DNA of 64,000 nt from Streptomyces halobius (GCF_023277745.1 NZ_CP086322.1:2852001-2916000), one strand, 5' to 3'; positions 23,737 through 34,528 are shown, counted from the first letter of the stretch. The notes: generated by a model not told the origin, from the letters alone. Numbers and translations: made by a program.

Positions 23737-24005
23737 GAACAACCTCTCGGAACGATGGAAACGGCTTCCGACCCCGTCCACTCTGGATCGGAGCCGACGA
23801 CCGCCGGTGGGGATGGACCGACGGCGCGGGGGTCAGCCGGGGAGTTGCACAGCGTCACGCACGCCGTCCGTATCCCCTCCTCGGCTATCACCTCTTAAGT
23901 CATCGCGCTTCCCCGAAGAGCGTTACGCCCAATCCGCGTGGCCCGAGTCACACCACATATCGACCTATTCCCAGTCATATGCCATGCAACCCTCCCACGG
24001 TCCGG

Positions 24006-24037
24006 CGCCGGATCCGGGCGACGCCCCGGATCCGGCG
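24006..24037. terminator. terminator downstream of whiH
   Basis: Perfect 13-bp arms CGCCGGATCCGGG (24006-24018) and their complement (24025-24037) with a 6-base loop lie 100 bases after the whiH stop. The rest of the 400-base gap to hrdB must hold the hrdB promoters. I could not place them with confidence. Confidence 0.65.
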
Positions 24038-24140
24038 ATCTTGTGCGCCTTCGACGCGTACGGTGCGCCCCGTCCGGGGAGGAGCGCGGGACACTCGGCC
24101 GCTCGATGCCTACGCTCCGTACGCGTCCGGGTACGGGCCC

Positions 24141-25079
24141 TCAGTGTTCGCGGGGCGCGGGGACCACATGGTCCGCGGGCGTCCCCGAGCCCGGTCCACC
24201 GCCCTCCATATGGGCGGCGAGGAGCTGGCGCATCGCGGATTCGGCCGCGGTGGCGTCACCGGAACCGATGGCGTCGACGATCCGCATGTGCTGGCCCACG
24301 GAGGTCTCGACCGGGCGCTCGCAGCCGCCGGACGGGCCGCCGGAAACGTGCAGGGCGGCGGTGACGATGCCCGAGAGATGCTCAAGCATCCGGTTGCCGG
24401 CGAGCTGCAGCAGCAGGGTGTGGAACTCGGCGTCGGCGCGGGCGAAGGTCAGGGTGTCGCCCTGGGCGGCGGAGTGTCCCATGATCTCGACCATGTCGGC
24501 GAGCCGCTGCTGGACGTCCTCGCGGCCGTGGCCCGCGGCGAGCCGGGCGGCGAGCGGCTCGATCGTCCAGCGCAGCTCACACAGCTCACGGCGCTGGTCG
24601 TCGCGCTGCGGTCCGTACGCCCGCCACTCGATGATGTCGGGGTCGAGGAGATTCCAGTCGCTGACCGGGCGCACCCGGGTGCCCACATTGGGGCGGGCGC
24701 TGACCAGGCCCTTGGCCTCAAGGACGCGCAGCGACTCACGGACGACGGTGCGGGAGACCTCGAAGCGCTGGCCGATCTCCTCGGGGACGAGCGGGCGGTC
24801 GGCGCCGAGATCGCCAGAGACGATCATCTGGCCCAGCTGTTGGACGAGTTGGCCGTGCAGGCCGCGGCCGCGGCTGCCCGCCGCCCGGCGGCCGGCCCGG
24901 CCCATATCGGCTTCGGAGGCTTCCCATGCCGGTGCGACGCGCTCGGCGCGTTCGGCGCCGGCCGTACTGGCGGCGTTCGCCGCGTTGGCATAGGGGTAGC
25001 GGTCAAGCTCGCCCGGACCTGCGAGGCCGGTGTCGCCGGGGCGAGCCGCGGTCATCATGGTGTGCGCAAGGGTACTCAC
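24141..25079 (-). CDS. whiH: GntR-family sporulation regulator WhiH
   Basis: This 312-residue GntR/FCD regulator sits directly upstream of hrdB, the known whiH position. After a variable Ala/Gly-rich N-terminus of about 75 residues comes the winged helix (LVQQLGQMIVSGDLGADRPL, EEIGQRFEVSRTVVRESLRVLEAKGLV, PNVGTRVRPVSDWNLLDPDIIEW). The FCD ligand domain follows with metal-type residues (ELCELRWTIEPLAARLAA, ADAEFHTLLLQLAGN, HMRIVDAIGSGDATAAESAM). GTG 25079 follows AAGGA. WhiH is needed for proper sporulation septation in aerial hyphae. Assignment rests on family plus position. Confidence 0.85.
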   Translation of the reverse strand: MSTLAHTMMTAARPGDTGLAGPGELDRYPYANAANAASTAGAERAERVAPAWEASEADMGRAGRRAAGSRGRGLHGQLVQQLGQMIVSGDLGADRPLVPEEIGQRFEVSRTVVRESLRVLEAKGLVSARPNVGTRVRPVSDWNLLDPDIIEWRAYGPQRDDQRRELCELRWTIEPLAARLAAGHGREDVQQRLADMVEIMGHSAAQGDTLTFARADAEFHTLLLQLAGNRMLEHLSGIVTAALHVSGGPSGGCERPVETSVGQHMRIVDAIGSGDATAAESAMRQLLAAHMEGGGPGSGTPADHVVPAPREH

Positions 25080-25254
25080 GCATCCTTTGTCGGCGACACC
25101 CTGAACACCCTTGAGGTCTTTGGTGAAAAGCACACGAAAGGGTGATCTGCCGCCATCTCGCAATTGACGCTTTATCGGAAAGAAATGTGCCTTCGACGGC
25201 GAGTTGCAGACACGGGGCGCAACAACGGTGCCGTAAAACGCGCGCCGTCCGCCG

Positions 25255-27198
25255 TCAATGTGTCCGCCTGCGGCGCACGGTGAGGGCATAGGCGCAGACC
25301 AGGGCGGTCAGCGACAACGTCATTGCGCTGCCTACGGGTTGAGTCGCCAGTCGCATCACGACTGATACACCATGGTCGATTCCGGAAGGCCATCCCACGG
25401 GAGTCAGCGACCTCAGTCGCCCCGGGAGGCCGCTCAGGGAACGAGCAGCGGATTCAGCCACCACGCGTTGCACGAAAGGCACCACCACGACCGGGACGGC
25501 GAGTACCGCCGCCAATCCCATTGCGGTGGACCGGAATACGCCGGCGGCCAGTACGCCCGCCCATGCGCAGCCGACCAGCAGCCCCGCCCAACCAGCGGTG
25601 AGAACAGGCAACTCGGCGATGCCGGTGACCGATTCCGGACCGAACAGGAAGCGGGCAGCCGCGCCGTTCGCGGCGAGTACGCAGGCACCGAGAGCCAGCG
25701 CGCACGCGCCGCTGACCAGAAGTTTGGCGACGAGCAGGCCGAGACGACGGGGGACGGTGCCGCGTTCGGGAGCAAGCGCCGGGTAACTGAACTCCTGACC
25801 AAAAGCGAGCGCTCCGAGCAGGCCGGCGCCGAGTGCCGCCGGAGGGAAGGGCAGTTGACGGGGCCAGCCGGTCAGCACACGTGACATCGGGGCGTCGCCA
25901 TGGCGGGCCAGCAGCAGCGCAAGGGCCAGCGAGAAGAGGATGGACGTAACGGTCACGAACAGACCGGTGCGGTCACTGACCGTACGGCGCAGCTCGTAGC
26001 GGAGCGGCCATGCCGGGCCGGGGGCGGGCAGACGGGGAATCGTGAGGTGTTCGGCGGACGGTGGCCGCGTGGATCGCGCCGGGCGGGGCGTGGGGGTCGC
26101 GGGTTGGACGACCGGGAGGGTGACGGTGTCGGACGTCTCGTCGACGCCGGGGGTGGTGATGTCGTGGTCGGCGGGGGCGGCGACGTCGGTGGAAGGGGTG
26201 GCTTCGTTCTCCGGGGACTGTGTTGTGGGGGCGGGATCGAGCGGGATGTCGGCGGCGGGGCGCGGGGACCGGCCGTCGGCACGGTGGAGCGGGGTGACGG
26301 GGCCGGTGTCACCGGCCTCGTCCGCGAGCCGGTGCACGAGGATGCCGTGCCGGAAGGCGGTCTCTCCGACAGCGGCGCAGGTGCTCCCGTAGACGGCGAT
26401 GCGGTTGCCGCTCTCCTGTACGACCTCGATGGCGCGGCCGATGGCGGGGTCCGCGGCGCGCTGGGCGCGCTGGGACTCGTCGATGAGGAGGGAAGCGAGG
26501 CGGTCGGCCTGCGGGGAGCGGACGACCACCCGGGGACGCAGCCGGGTGCGGGCGAAGTCGGCTGCGTCCTGGTCGGCGACGAGCCGGCCGTCGTCGACGG
26601 TGACCACGCGGTCGGCGATCCGGGCGGCTTCCCTGGCGTCGCGGGAGGTGACGAGGACGGTGCCGCCTTGGGCGGCATAGCCGCGCAGCATGGTGTGCAG
26701 CCATGCCGCCTCCCGCGGCGCGACTCCCTCGGACGGTTCGTCGAGCACAAGGGTGTGCGGGTCTCCGAGGAGGGCCGCGGCCAGGCCGAGCCGGCGGTCC
26801 ATGCCGCGGGAGAGCCCGCCCAGGGACTGGTCGGCCAGTCCGCTGAGGCCGACGAGGTCGAGCATGTCGTCGGCTCGGCCGGCCGGGACGCCGGCTGCGG
26901 CGCTGAGCATGCGCAAGTGCCCGCGGGCCGTACGGGCGGGGTGACCGGGGACGTCGCCGAGGACGACACCGAGTTCACGGGCGGGGTTGGGTACGTGGTG
27001 CAGCGGGCGGCCGCGGAAGAGGGCGACGCCGCGGCCGGATTCGAGTTGCAGCATCAGGCGCAGGACAGTCGTCTTGCCCGCGGCCTCGTCACCGAGGAGC
27101 ACGGTGACGAAGCCCGGCCGTGCCTCGAAGCTGAGGTCGTCGACGGCGGGCGGTTGTTCGCCACGGGGTTCGCTGGTCAGTCCGATGGCCTGGATCAT
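25255..27198 (-). CDS. ABC transporter with fused ATPase and permease domains
   Basis: In this 647-residue protein, residues 1-220 form an ABC ATPase (Walker A GDEAAGKTT, signature GLSRGMDRRLGLA in place of LSGGQ, Walker B LVLDEPSEG, switch His replaced by S in VLVTSRDA). A Pro/Thr-rich linker of about 110 residues leads to a C-terminal ABC-2-like membrane domain with about six hydrophobic segments. The degenerate signature motif and missing H-loop histidine suggest weak or altered ATPase activity. ATG 27198 follows GAGGGA. It lies between whiH and the Nudix gene. Its substrate is unknown; a development-linked exporter is only a guess. Confidence 0.82.
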   Translation of the reverse strand: MIQAIGLTSEPRGEQPPAVDDLSFEARPGFVTVLLGDEAAGKTTVLRLMLQLESGRGVALFRGRPLHHVPNPARELGVVLGDVPGHPARTARGHLRMLSAAAGVPAGRADDMLDLVGLSGLADQSLGGLSRGMDRRLGLAAALLGDPHTLVLDEPSEGVAPREAAWLHTMLRGYAAQGGTVLVTSRDAREAARIADRVVTVDDGRLVADQDAADFARTRLRPRVVVRSPQADRLASLLIDESQRAQRAADPAIGRAIEVVQESGNRIAVYGSTCAAVGETAFRHGILVHRLADEAGDTGPVTPLHRADGRSPRPAADIPLDPAPTTQSPENEATPSTDVAAPADHDITTPGVDETSDTVTLPVVQPATPTPRPARSTRPPSAEHLTIPRLPAPGPAWPLRYELRRTVSDRTGLFVTVTSILFSLALALLLARHGDAPMSRVLTGWPRQLPFPPAALGAGLLGALAFGQEFSYPALAPERGTVPRRLGLLVAKLLVSGACALALGACVLAANGAAARFLFGPESVTGIAELPVLTAGWAGLLVGCAWAGVLAAGVFRSTAMGLAAVLAVPVVVVPFVQRVVAESAARSLSGLPGRLRSLTPVGWPSGIDHGVSVVMRLATQPVGSAMTLSLTALVCAYALTVRRRRTH

Positions 27199-27402
27199 CG
27201 CGTCCCTCGCGGGGCGTGAGACCGTTGCGAGGCAGCCGGGGGTACGAGAGGGCTCACCCGGCAAAGGTAGCGCGATATGTCCTATTTAACGGGAATTTTC
27301 GACTCTTGGCGTGCTGCCGTGTTCCCTGATGCGGCGCACACGTGGCCGGGTGACGGCGCGGGGCATGACGGCGTGACCCGCCGTGGCCCGTCGCGCTCCG
27401 GG

Positions 27403-28167
27403 TCAGACCTCCGGGCGCAGCATCGGCGGGTTGAGCAGCGTCGCTCCGCCGGCCCTGAACAGCTGGGCGGGGCGGCCGCCCTGACGGGTCGTCGTACCAC
27501 CGGTGGGCACCAGGAACCCGGGGGTGCCGGTCACCTTGCGGTGGAAGTTGCGGGGATCCAGGGCGACGCCCCAGACCGCCTCATACACCCGTCGCAGCTC
27601 TCCGACGGTGAATTCCCGCGGGCAGAAGGCCGTGGCGAGCGAGGAGTATTCGATCTTCGAGCGGGCGCGCTCCACTCCGTCGGCGAGGATCCGTGCGTGG
27701 TCGAAGGCGAGCGGGGGCGCCAGATCACTGTCGCGGGCGTGTGTGCCCTCCTGGTCCAGGAGGGTCTCCACCGGCGCCCAGCGTGCGCTGTGGGCGTCGC
27801 CGCCGGCCCTCGGGGCGGGCAGGTCGGGGGCGAGCACCAGGTGCGCGACGCTCACCACCCGCATACGGGGGTCGCGCTTGGGGTCGCCGTACGTGGCGAG
27901 CTGTTCGAGGTGCGCGCCGTACGCGGGTGGCGGGCCGGCCGCCGGGTGGGCGTGCAGTCCGGTCTCCTCGGCGAGCTCCCGGGCGGCCGCGTCCTCAAGA
28001 TCCTCATCGGGCCGGACGAATCCACCGGGCAGGGCCCAGCGGCCCTGGAACGGCGACTCACCGCGGCGCACGGCCAACGCGCACAGGGCGTGGCGGCGCA
28101 CGGTGAGCACGACCAGGTCGACAGTGACGGCGAACGGCGGGAAGGCCGACGGGTCGTAGGGAGGCAT
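27403..28167 (-). CDS. NrtR-like Nudix protein with winged-helix domain
   Basis: This 254-residue protein has an N-terminal Nudix fold with the box [24 protein letters not shown], matching GX5EX7REUXEEXGU. A C-terminal winged helix ([34 protein letters not shown]) completes the NrtR architecture. NrtR proteins are repressors of NAD biosynthesis or salvage genes that sense ADP-ribose or NAD-related ligands. Keeping the full Nudix box means hydrolase activity is possible. A short inverted repeat just upstream may be its own operator. An ADP-ribosylglycohydrolase lies 9 kb away. Confidence 0.83.
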   Translation of the reverse strand: MPPYDPSAFPPFAVTVDLVVLTVRRHALCALAVRRGESPFQGRWALPGGFVRPDEDLEDAAARELAEETGLHAHPAAGPPPAYGAHLEQLATYGDPKRDPRMRVVSVAHLVLAPDLPAPRAGGDAHSARWAPVETLLDQEGTHARDSDLAPPLAFDHARILADGVERARSKIEYSSLATAFCPREFTVGELRRVYEAVWGVALDPRNFHRKVTGTPGFLVPTGGTTTRQGGRPAQLFRAGGATLLNPPMLRPEV

Positions 28168-28180
28168 GCCGTGATCATAG

Positions 28181-28195
28181 TCGTCCGCCTGACGA
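28181..28195. promoter_or_regulatory. possible operator upstream of the Nudix regulator
   Basis: TCGTC (28181-28185) and GACGA (28191-28195) form an inverted repeat inside ATAGTCGTCCGCCTGACGAT, 14 bases before the Nudix start. This resembles half-sites of NrtR-type operators, but the match is weak. Confidence 0.3.
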
Positions 28196-28215
28196 TAAAC
28201 AGGCCCCCAAGCCTG

Positions 28216-30360
28216 TCAGGACCCCAGCTGCAGACCGTCCGCGGCCACCTCCACCATCCCCATGCCGAGCCTGCTGATCCGTACGGCGAACGGCTGCTCG
28301 GCGACGCTCAGGCCGGTGAACTGCATCGCGCCGAGCGGGGTGCTGCCGAGGGGACGGACGGCGACCGTCCCGGCGGGGACATCGGGGCGCAGCCCGGCTA
28401 GCGCGGTCAGTATCTGTACCGCGCCGGCCGCCGCCACCGCGGCGGGGCGGCAGGCCGCCGGGTGGGGCACCGGGACGCTGTCCACCGTGCGCTGCTCCCC
28501 CGCGTACATCTCCGGGAGCCGGTGGCCGAAGCTCTCCGCCGCGCCCACAACGCCTCTGGTCAGGGCTCCGGCCGCCTTCTCGTGGCCTGCTGCCGCCAGG
28601 CCCGCGACGGCGATCGCGGTTTCGTGGACGCGGACCGCTCCGCTGCGGTGGCCGAACGGGTTGTAGCCGCTCTCCTTCGCGCCGAGCCCGCGCAGGCCCC
28701 AGCCGGAGTCGAGGGCGGGACCGGCCAGCAGCCTGGCCAGCTGGCCGGTCTGTGCCGCGTCCAGCAGGCCCGGTGCGAGGGCGCCGCGGCCGAGCAGGCC
28801 GGTGTCGAGCAGATGGGCGGTCGTGGAACCGAGGTGCGGCATTGGGCGGCCGTCGGCGGAGCGGAGGGCGGCGGGGCGGCCGCCTGCGCGATCCTCCAGC
28901 CAGAAATCCGTACGGAACCGGACGCGGAGATCCGCGGCCCACTCGCGCAGCTCCGCCGCGCCGGCATATCCGAAGGCGTCGAGGAGGTCGGCGCCCAGGA
29001 GTGCGGCGCGATGGGCGTGGGCCTGCGTCTCGCAGCGGTACGGTCCGTCCGGCCCGGGGTCGGGGAGGTAGCCGTGGCCCGCGCCCGGTGAGGCGGCCGC
29101 GACGCGCAGCCATCTCAGACAGCGCTCCGCGGCGGGCAGCAGCCGTTCGGTCTCCTGCTCGGGCAGCCCCCAGCGGCGCGCCTCCGCGAGCACCGTGGGG
29201 AACAGCAGCGTGGCCTCGACGCCCGTGCAGCTCGGTGGGGCATGCGGTCCCGCGTCCCGGAGGGCGCCGGGAATTCGACCGAAATCCGCCCCTGGCGTGG
29301 CTTGTTGGGTACGGGCGAGCGCGCGCAGTGTGCCCGCGGCGAGCCGGGTGCCCACTGGCAGCAGCATCCGGGCGGTCCACAGCGCCTCGGCGGGTGCAAG
29401 GCCGCAGCGCCAGGGGAACCCACCGGCGACGTACACGTCCATGGGTGCGGCGGGATCGCGCAGCAGCAGTCCGCGCAGATCGTCAAGGCTGCCCGAAAGG
29501 AGAGCGTCGGCCCGGTGGTCGTCGCATTCCAGTTGCGCGGCCGCCCACGGGCGCGGCGGGCCTTCGCCGCGTGTCCGCGGGAGGACGATCCCGGAGCGGG
29601 GCCCGGGGATCCGGGGCCCCGCGGGACGCCGGTGGCTTCCCGCGAGGCCGTGGTCGCTCGGGCGATCGCCGGCATCGTGCTCAAGGCGGGTGCGCAGCTC
29701 GAGGGTGTGGTGACCGCCCGGCGGCAGGTCCAGCTCCCAGCGCAGCAGACCCGCCGAGGCCAGGGCGTCCTGCGGGGTGGGCGAGGCGGACAGCACCGCG
29801 TGCACCCCGGGCCCGGACCAGCGCAGCCCCGATCCATGGACAGCGGCCCGGAGTTCGGGCCCGGCGAGGCCGACGGCGACGGCTCCCAGCTCGGCCAGGT
29901 CGGTGCCCAGCAGGATTTCGACCGGGAGCCGGACCGGCCGCGCGGAACTGCTGCGGAAGGTGATCCGCTCGGTGCCGTCGGCGTATCGCAGCCGTTCCAT
30001 GCGGATCTCCGGATCCGGGCCGCGCTCGCCCGTTCTGCGGATCGCCCCGACGAACCGCGCGCGGTCCGCACCGGTCAACCGCCCCTGGACGACGAGTGGC
30101 TCATCGCCCGCGGCGCGCAGTTCGCACCGGGAGAGGATCCGCCGGCCGTCGCGGTAGTAGCCGTCCAGGCCCTGGCCGGTCAGCTGGCCCGAGGCGGGTG
30201 AGACGGCGAGGGCCGGCAGGGCCACGCAGATCAGCGCGGAGTGGACGGGCTGCGGTTGGGGGATACGGGGTGGCGGCGGGTGGGGGCTGTGGTGTGGCGC
30301 GGGGCGCCGTTCTTCGTGCGACCGGAGGGCCGGGTGAGTGGTGGGGACGATGCCTGGCAC
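28216..30360 (-). CDS. glycogen debranching-like protein
   Basis: This 714-residue protein belongs to the group annotated as glycogen debranching N-terminal domain proteins. Its N-terminal beta-rich domain includes GQGLDGYYRDGRRILSRCEL and a central ILGTDLAELGAVAVG-type segment. The C-terminal alpha/alpha six-hairpin part shows YVAGGFPWRCGLAPAEALWTARMLLP, ETQAHAHRAALLGADLLDAFG, DSGWGLRGLGAKESGYNPFGHRSGAVRVHETAIAVAG. That pattern (sub-site with GWG and a late acidic pair) fits amylo-alpha-1,6-glucosidase-like GH families. GTG 30360 with GGGAG eight bases upstream is my choice; the frame extends to 30468. It may act on glycogen or trehalose-related storage polymers. Confidence 0.75.
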   Translation of the reverse strand: MPGIVPTTHPALRSHEERRPAPHHSPHPPPPRIPQPQPVHSALICVALPALAVSPASGQLTGQGLDGYYRDGRRILSRCELRAAGDEPLVVQGRLTGADRARFVGAIRRTGERGPDPEIRMERLRYADGTERITFRSSSARPVRLPVEILLGTDLAELGAVAVGLAGPELRAAVHGSGLRWSGPGVHAVLSASPTPQDALASAGLLRWELDLPPGGHHTLELRTRLEHDAGDRPSDHGLAGSHRRPAGPRIPGPRSGIVLPRTRGEGPPRPWAAAQLECDDHRADALLSGSLDDLRGLLLRDPAAPMDVYVAGGFPWRCGLAPAEALWTARMLLPVGTRLAAGTLRALARTQQATPGADFGRIPGALRDAGPHAPPSCTGVEATLLFPTVLAEARRWGLPEQETERLLPAAERCLRWLRVAAASPGAGHGYLPDPGPDGPYRCETQAHAHRAALLGADLLDAFGYAGAAELREWAADLRVRFRTDFWLEDRAGGRPAALRSADGRPMPHLGSTTAHLLDTGLLGRGALAPGLLDAAQTGQLARLLAGPALDSGWGLRGLGAKESGYNPFGHRSGAVRVHETAIAVAGLAAAGHEKAAGALTRGVVGAAESFGHRLPEMYAGEQRTVDSVPVPHPAACRPAAVAAAGAVQILTALAGLRPDVPAGTVAVRPLGSTPLGAMQFTGLSVAEQPFAVRISRLGMGMVEVAADGLQLGS

Positions 30361-30464
30361 GCTCTGCGCTCCCTGGTGGGGTCGGGGCTCCGTACGGCCT
30401 GCGCCACAAACCTGAACGGCTCGGCCGGCGCCCAGGTCACGCCGGCCGCACACCGAGGGCACGG

Positions 30465-31991
30465 TCACCGCCGGCTCCGGTCGCCGTCCCGGCCTGCCCG
30501 GCGGGTGCCCCGTCCGTCGGTCGTACGGCCGCCCGGTCCGGTGGCGCCACGGGGCTTGCGGGGTCGGTCGGCGGCACCGGAGCGGGCAGCCCTGGAGCGG
30601 GTGCCGGGCTTCGGTGCCTCCTTGACGGCGGCCGACAGCGCGCGGTCCGCGCTCACCGCCTCTTCGCGCTGGCCGCGCAGGCAGCGGCGGATCGGCTCCG
30701 GATCGAGGCCCTCATTGATGGCGTGGTGCAGCAGCTGGGCGAAGAGGCAGTCGGGGTCGACAGCCAGGGCGCGGCCGAGGGCGACCCGAGCCGACGGACC
30801 GTCTCCGGTGGACCAGCAGACCCATCCGGCGAGGGTGAGCGGTGCCGCCGCGTGTTCGGCATAGCCGCCGGCGCAGCGGCGGGCGAGGGCGCGCCAGAGC
30901 CGGAGGGCCGGCGCGGCCTCGGGGCCGTCCATCCACTCCGCCGCCCGGTCGCGGGTGATCCGGTCCTGGAGGCCGAGGATGAGATCGGCGGCCTCGGCGT
31001 CGGTGATCAGCGCGTCGTCGCAGGCGTCCCTGGCACGGTTGCTGCCGGAGGGCGTGTCCTTCCGGAACCGGCGGATCATCGCGCCGGCCCGGTCGAGGGT
31101 GTCCCGGCGGAGGACCGCGGCGCCGGCCCGCCGGAGCATGCGCGGGACGAGAGCGGCGGCCGCGGCGTCCAGGGCCTTCTCCTGGTCGGCCGCCCGTGGT
31201 CCGGTGCGGGGCGTCAGCCGGGCCTCCATCTCCTTGAGCGAGCCGCGCACCTGCATGCCCGCGAACGCGGCGGCCGCGGCCATCACGGACGTGCCGGGCA
31301 TGGCCAGCGGCGTGCCCTCGGCGGGGCAGCAGCGGAAATCGGGGCAACAGTAGGACCAGTAGCGGCCGTTGGAGAGGCAGAGGGCTTCGATGACGGGGAC
31401 GTCGAGGGCGCCGCAGGCGGTGCGCAGCCGCTGGGCCAGGGGCCGCAGCCGGTCCTTCACGTCCTGGCCGCTCTCGCCCGCCGCGGGCTCCTGGCACAGG
31501 AAGACGAGGATGCCCGCGGGGCGGGTGGAGGGGGCCTCGCCGGCCGACACCAGGCAGTCGGCGAGCTGGTCGGACACATCCGGCCACTGGGTGGTGTCCG
31601 TCGGGATGCCGAGCCTGACCCGGCCGCCGAAGCGTCCGCGTTCGCCGTGCAGCGCCACCATCACGATGCTGTCGTCCGGATAGAAGCCCATGAGATACGG
31701 CAACGCGTCGGCGAGCTCGGCCGGGCCGCGCAGGGTGACCTGGGCTTCGGGCTCCGGGCTCCGGGCGGTGCCGACGGAATGGGCGAAGGGGTCGGCAGGT
31801 GGCGCGTTTCGGGCCGGGCCGGTGGTGTCGGACGCGCCGGAGGATGCGGCGGCATCGGCGGATTGGCTGGACTCGGTGGGCTCAGTGGGCTCAGTGGACT
31901 CGATGGATTCGGCGGATTGGCTGGACTCGGTGGATTCGGCGGAGGAGTTGTCGTTGGTGCCGGGCTTGGACGGTTCACTGTGCGGATTCAT
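30465..31991 (-). CDS. DUF4192 protein
   Basis: The protein has 508 residues. An N-terminal Ser/Glu/Thr repeat region ([20 protein letters not shown]) is followed by the DUF4192 domain: [65 protein letters not shown], and a C-terminal [26 protein letters not shown] block. The C-terminal 60 residues are basic and disordered. The family is confined to actinobacteria and its function is unknown. It is divergent from recQ with a DnaA-box inverted repeat between them, an arrangement suggesting shared control. Confidence 0.85.
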   Translation of the reverse strand: MNPHSEPSKPGTNDNSSAESTESSQSAESIESTEPTEPTESSQSADAAASSGASDTTGPARNAPPADPFAHSVGTARSPEPEAQVTLRGPAELADALPYLMGFYPDDSIVMVALHGERGRFGGRVRLGIPTDTTQWPDVSDQLADCLVSAGEAPSTRPAGILVFLCQEPAAGESGQDVKDRLRPLAQRLRTACGALDVPVIEALCLSNGRYWSYCCPDFRCCPAEGTPLAMPGTSVMAAAAAFAGMQVRGSLKEMEARLTPRTGPRAADQEKALDAAAAALVPRMLRRAGAAVLRRDTLDRAGAMIRRFRKDTPSGSNRARDACDDALITDAEAADLILGLQDRITRDRAAEWMDGPEAAPALRLWRALARRCAGGYAEHAAAPLTLAGWVCWSTGDGPSARVALGRALAVDPDCLFAQLLHHAINEGLDPEPIRRCLRGQREEAVSADRALSAAVKEAPKPGTRSRAARSGAADRPRKPRGATGPGGRTTDGRGTRRAGRDGDRSRR

Positions 31992-32029
31992 GGCTCGAAG
32001 ATCCCGCGACCGGCCGCTCCGCCGCGACC

Positions 32030-32067
32030 CCTGTGGATAACTCGGAGGTGACGCAGTTATCCACAGG
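32030..32067. promoter_or_regulatory. inverted repeat containing two DnaA boxes
   Basis: CCTGTGGATAACT (32030-32042) and its exact complement AGTTATCCACAGG (32055-32067) are separated by 12 bases. Each arm holds a consensus DnaA box TTATCCACA. The site lies between the divergent DUF4192 and recQ starts. The same 13 bases occur once more at about 1689-1701. Confidence 0.65.
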
Positions 32068-32116
32068 TTCGGGCGGGGGTTCGCGCATTGTCAGTGGCAT
32101 CGGGTTGCATGGGGGT

Positions 32117-34279
32117 ATGAGCGACGAAGAGCTGCGTGCCTCGGCCGATGCCGTCCTGACCCGACTCGTCGGCGATCCCGGCGGCGGGGCCCGGCTGCGC
32201 GAGGACCAGTGGCGGGCGATCGAGGCGCTGGTCGCCGACCGCCGCCGTGCCCTGGTCGTGCAGCGCACGGGCTGGGGAAAGTCCGCGGTCTATTTCGTGG
32301 CGACGGCGCTGCTGCGCGAGCGCGGCAGCGGACCGACCGTGATCATCTCCCCGCTGCTCGCGCTGATGCGCAACCAGGTGGAGGCGGCCGCGCGGGCCGG
32401 GATCCACGCGCGCACGATCAACTCGTCCAACACCGAGGAATGGGACACCGTTCAGGCCGAGGTGGCGGCCGGCGAGGTGGATGTCCTGCTGGTGAGTCCC
32501 GAGCGGCTCAACAACCCCGATTTCCGCGATCAGGTGCTGCCCAAACTCGCGGCGGCCACCGGCCTGCTGGTGGTCGACGAGGCACACTGCATCTCCGACT
32601 GGGGCCACGATTTCCGGCCGGATTACCGGCGGCTGCGCACAGTGCTCGCCGACCTCCCGCCCGGTGTCCCGGTGCTCGCCACGACGGCCACGGCCAACGC
32701 CCGGGTGACGGCCGATGTCGCCGAGCAGCTGGGGACGGGTGACGCCGCCGAGGCCCTGGTCCTGCGCGGCCCGCTGGACCGGGAGAGCCTGAGCCTGGGC
32801 GTGCTGCCGCTCCCGGACGCCGCGCACCGGCTCGCCTGGCTCGCGGACCATCTGCAGGAGCTTCCGGGTTCGGGGATCATCTACACGCTCACCGTCGCCG
32901 CCGCCGAGGAGGTCACGGCTTTCCTGCGGCACCGGGGCCACACGGTCTCCTCGTACACCGGCAAGACGGAGAACGCCGACCGCCAGCAGGCCGAGGACGA
33001 TCTCCTCGCCAACCGCGTGAAGGCGCTCGTGGCGACGTCCGCGCTGGGCATGGGCTTCGACAAGCCCGACCTGGGGTTCGTGGTGCATCTGGGGTCGCCG
33101 TCCTCCCCCATCGCCTACTACCAGCAGGTGGGGCGCGCGGGGCGTGGGGTGAAGCACGCCGAGGTGCTGCTGCTGCCGGGCCGCGAGGACGAGGCGATCT
33201 GGAAGTACTTCGCGTCGCTGGCCTTCCCGTCCGAGGAGCAGGTGCGCCAGACGCTGGACGTCCTGGCGGCCGCGGGCCGGCCGGTGTCGCTGCCGGCCCT
33301 GGAGCCGCGGGTCGAACTGCGCCGGTCCCGCCTGGAGATCATGCTCAAGGTGCTCGATGTGGACGGCGCGGTGCGTCGCGTCAAGGGCGGCTGGACGGCC
33401 ACCGGCCGCCCGTGGTCGTACGACGCGGAGCGCTATGCGTGGGTGACCCGTCAGCGCGAGGCCGAACAGCAGGCGATGCGGGAGTACGCCGGCACGACGG
33501 GCTGCCGGATGGAGTTTCTGCGGCGGCAGTTGGACGACGAAGCGGCCATGCCGTGCGGTCGCTGCGACAACTGCGCGGGGGCCAGGTTCAGCACCGAGGT
33601 GTCCGCCGCCTCATTGGACGCCGCGCGCGGCGAGCTGGGGCGCCCCGGTGTGGAGGTGGAGCCGCGGCGGATGTGGCCGACGGGGCTGCCGGCCATCGGC
33701 CTCGACCTCAAGGGGCGTATCCCGGCAGGTGAGTTGGCCGCGACGGGCCGTGCGCTGGGCCGGCTGTCCGACATCGGGTGGGGCAACCGGCTTCGCCCGA
33801 TGCTCGCACCGCAGGCACCGGACGGCCCGGTCCCCGATGAGGTATCGGCCGCGGTGGTCACGGTCCTCGCCGACTGGGCCAAAGGACCCGGTGGTTGGGC
33901 CTCTGGAGAAGACGACGCACCGGCCCGCCCAGTGGGCGTCGTCTGCCTCGCGTCGCGTACCCGCCCGCAGTTGATCCGGTCGCTCGCCGAACGGCTCGCG
34001 TCGGTCGGCAGGATGCCGTTCCTGGGGACGGTGGCCTCGGTGGACGACGGAGCGGACGGCAGGATTCCGCGCAGCAACAGCGCTCAGCGGCTGCGGGCCC
34101 TGCACGGTTCGCTGAGCGTGCCACCGGAGTTGGCGCGGGCCCTGGAGTCGGCCGGCGGCCCGGTGCTCCTGGTGGACGACTACGCCGACACCGGCTGGAC
34201 GCTGGCCGTGGCCGCCCGGCTGCTGCGCCGGGCGGGAGCCGAGGGGGTGTTTCCGCTGGTCCTCGCCGTACAGGGGTAA
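32117..34279 (+). CDS. recQ: RecQ helicase fused to a phosphoribosyltransferase-like domain
   Basis: This 720-residue SF2 helicase has [34 protein letters not shown] (Walker A, near residue 50), the DEAH box [20 protein letters not shown] (near 153), [19 protein letters not shown], and QQVGRAGRG. The RecQ zinc site is formed by CRMEFLRR near 462 with CGRCDNC near 480. The HRDC domain is absent. Instead the last 170 residues contain [15 protein letters not shown] and [36 protein letters not shown], a type I phosphoribosyltransferase PRPP loop. This fusion is known in actinobacteria. I start at ATG 32117, since the longer frame reads through the intergenic DnaA boxes. Confidence 0.87.
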   Translation: MSDEELRASADAVLTRLVGDPGGGARLREDQWRAIEALVADRRRALVVQRTGWGKSAVYFVATALLRERGSGPTVIISPLLALMRNQVEAAARAGIHARTINSSNTEEWDTVQAEVAAGEVDVLLVSPERLNNPDFRDQVLPKLAAATGLLVVDEAHCISDWGHDFRPDYRRLRTVLADLPPGVPVLATTATANARVTADVAEQLGTGDAAEALVLRGPLDRESLSLGVLPLPDAAHRLAWLADHLQELPGSGIIYTLTVAAAEEVTAFLRHRGHTVSSYTGKTENADRQQAEDDLLANRVKALVATSALGMGFDKPDLGFVVHLGSPSSPIAYYQQVGRAGRGVKHAEVLLLPGREDEAIWKYFASLAFPSEEQVRQTLDVLAAAGRPVSLPALEPRVELRRSRLEIMLKVLDVDGAVRRVKGGWTATGRPWSYDAERYAWVTRQREAEQQAMREYAGTTGCRMEFLRRQLDDEAAMPCGRCDNCAGARFSTEVSAASLDAARGELGRPGVEVEPRRMWPTGLPAIGLDLKGRIPAGELAATGRALGRLSDIGWGNRLRPMLAPQAPDGPVPDEVSAAVVTVLADWAKGPGGWASGEDDAPARPVGVVCLASRTRPQLIRSLAERLASVGRMPFLGTVASVDDGADGRIPRSNSAQRLRALHGSLSVPPELARALESAGGPVLLVDDYADTGWTLAVAARLLRRAGAEGVFPLVLAVQG

Positions 34280-34528
34280 GCCGCGGCACGAGAGAGGGAA
34301 GAGGGCGTCGGGCATCGGAGGCGGGTGCGGCGGGCAGGAATATTGACGGCGCACCGGGCGATTCCGGGCCGTGGCCACGAATTGCTCGTTGCCGCATGGG
34401 TGTGCGACAGGAAGAATTGGCATCGCTTCCCCGTACCGGACCGTTCGCGGTCAGGCAGGGCCATGCCGTGGTGCGCTTTCGCGCCCGGCCGCCGCCCGAC
34501 GCGTGGACGCGTAGACGAAGGGAGGACC

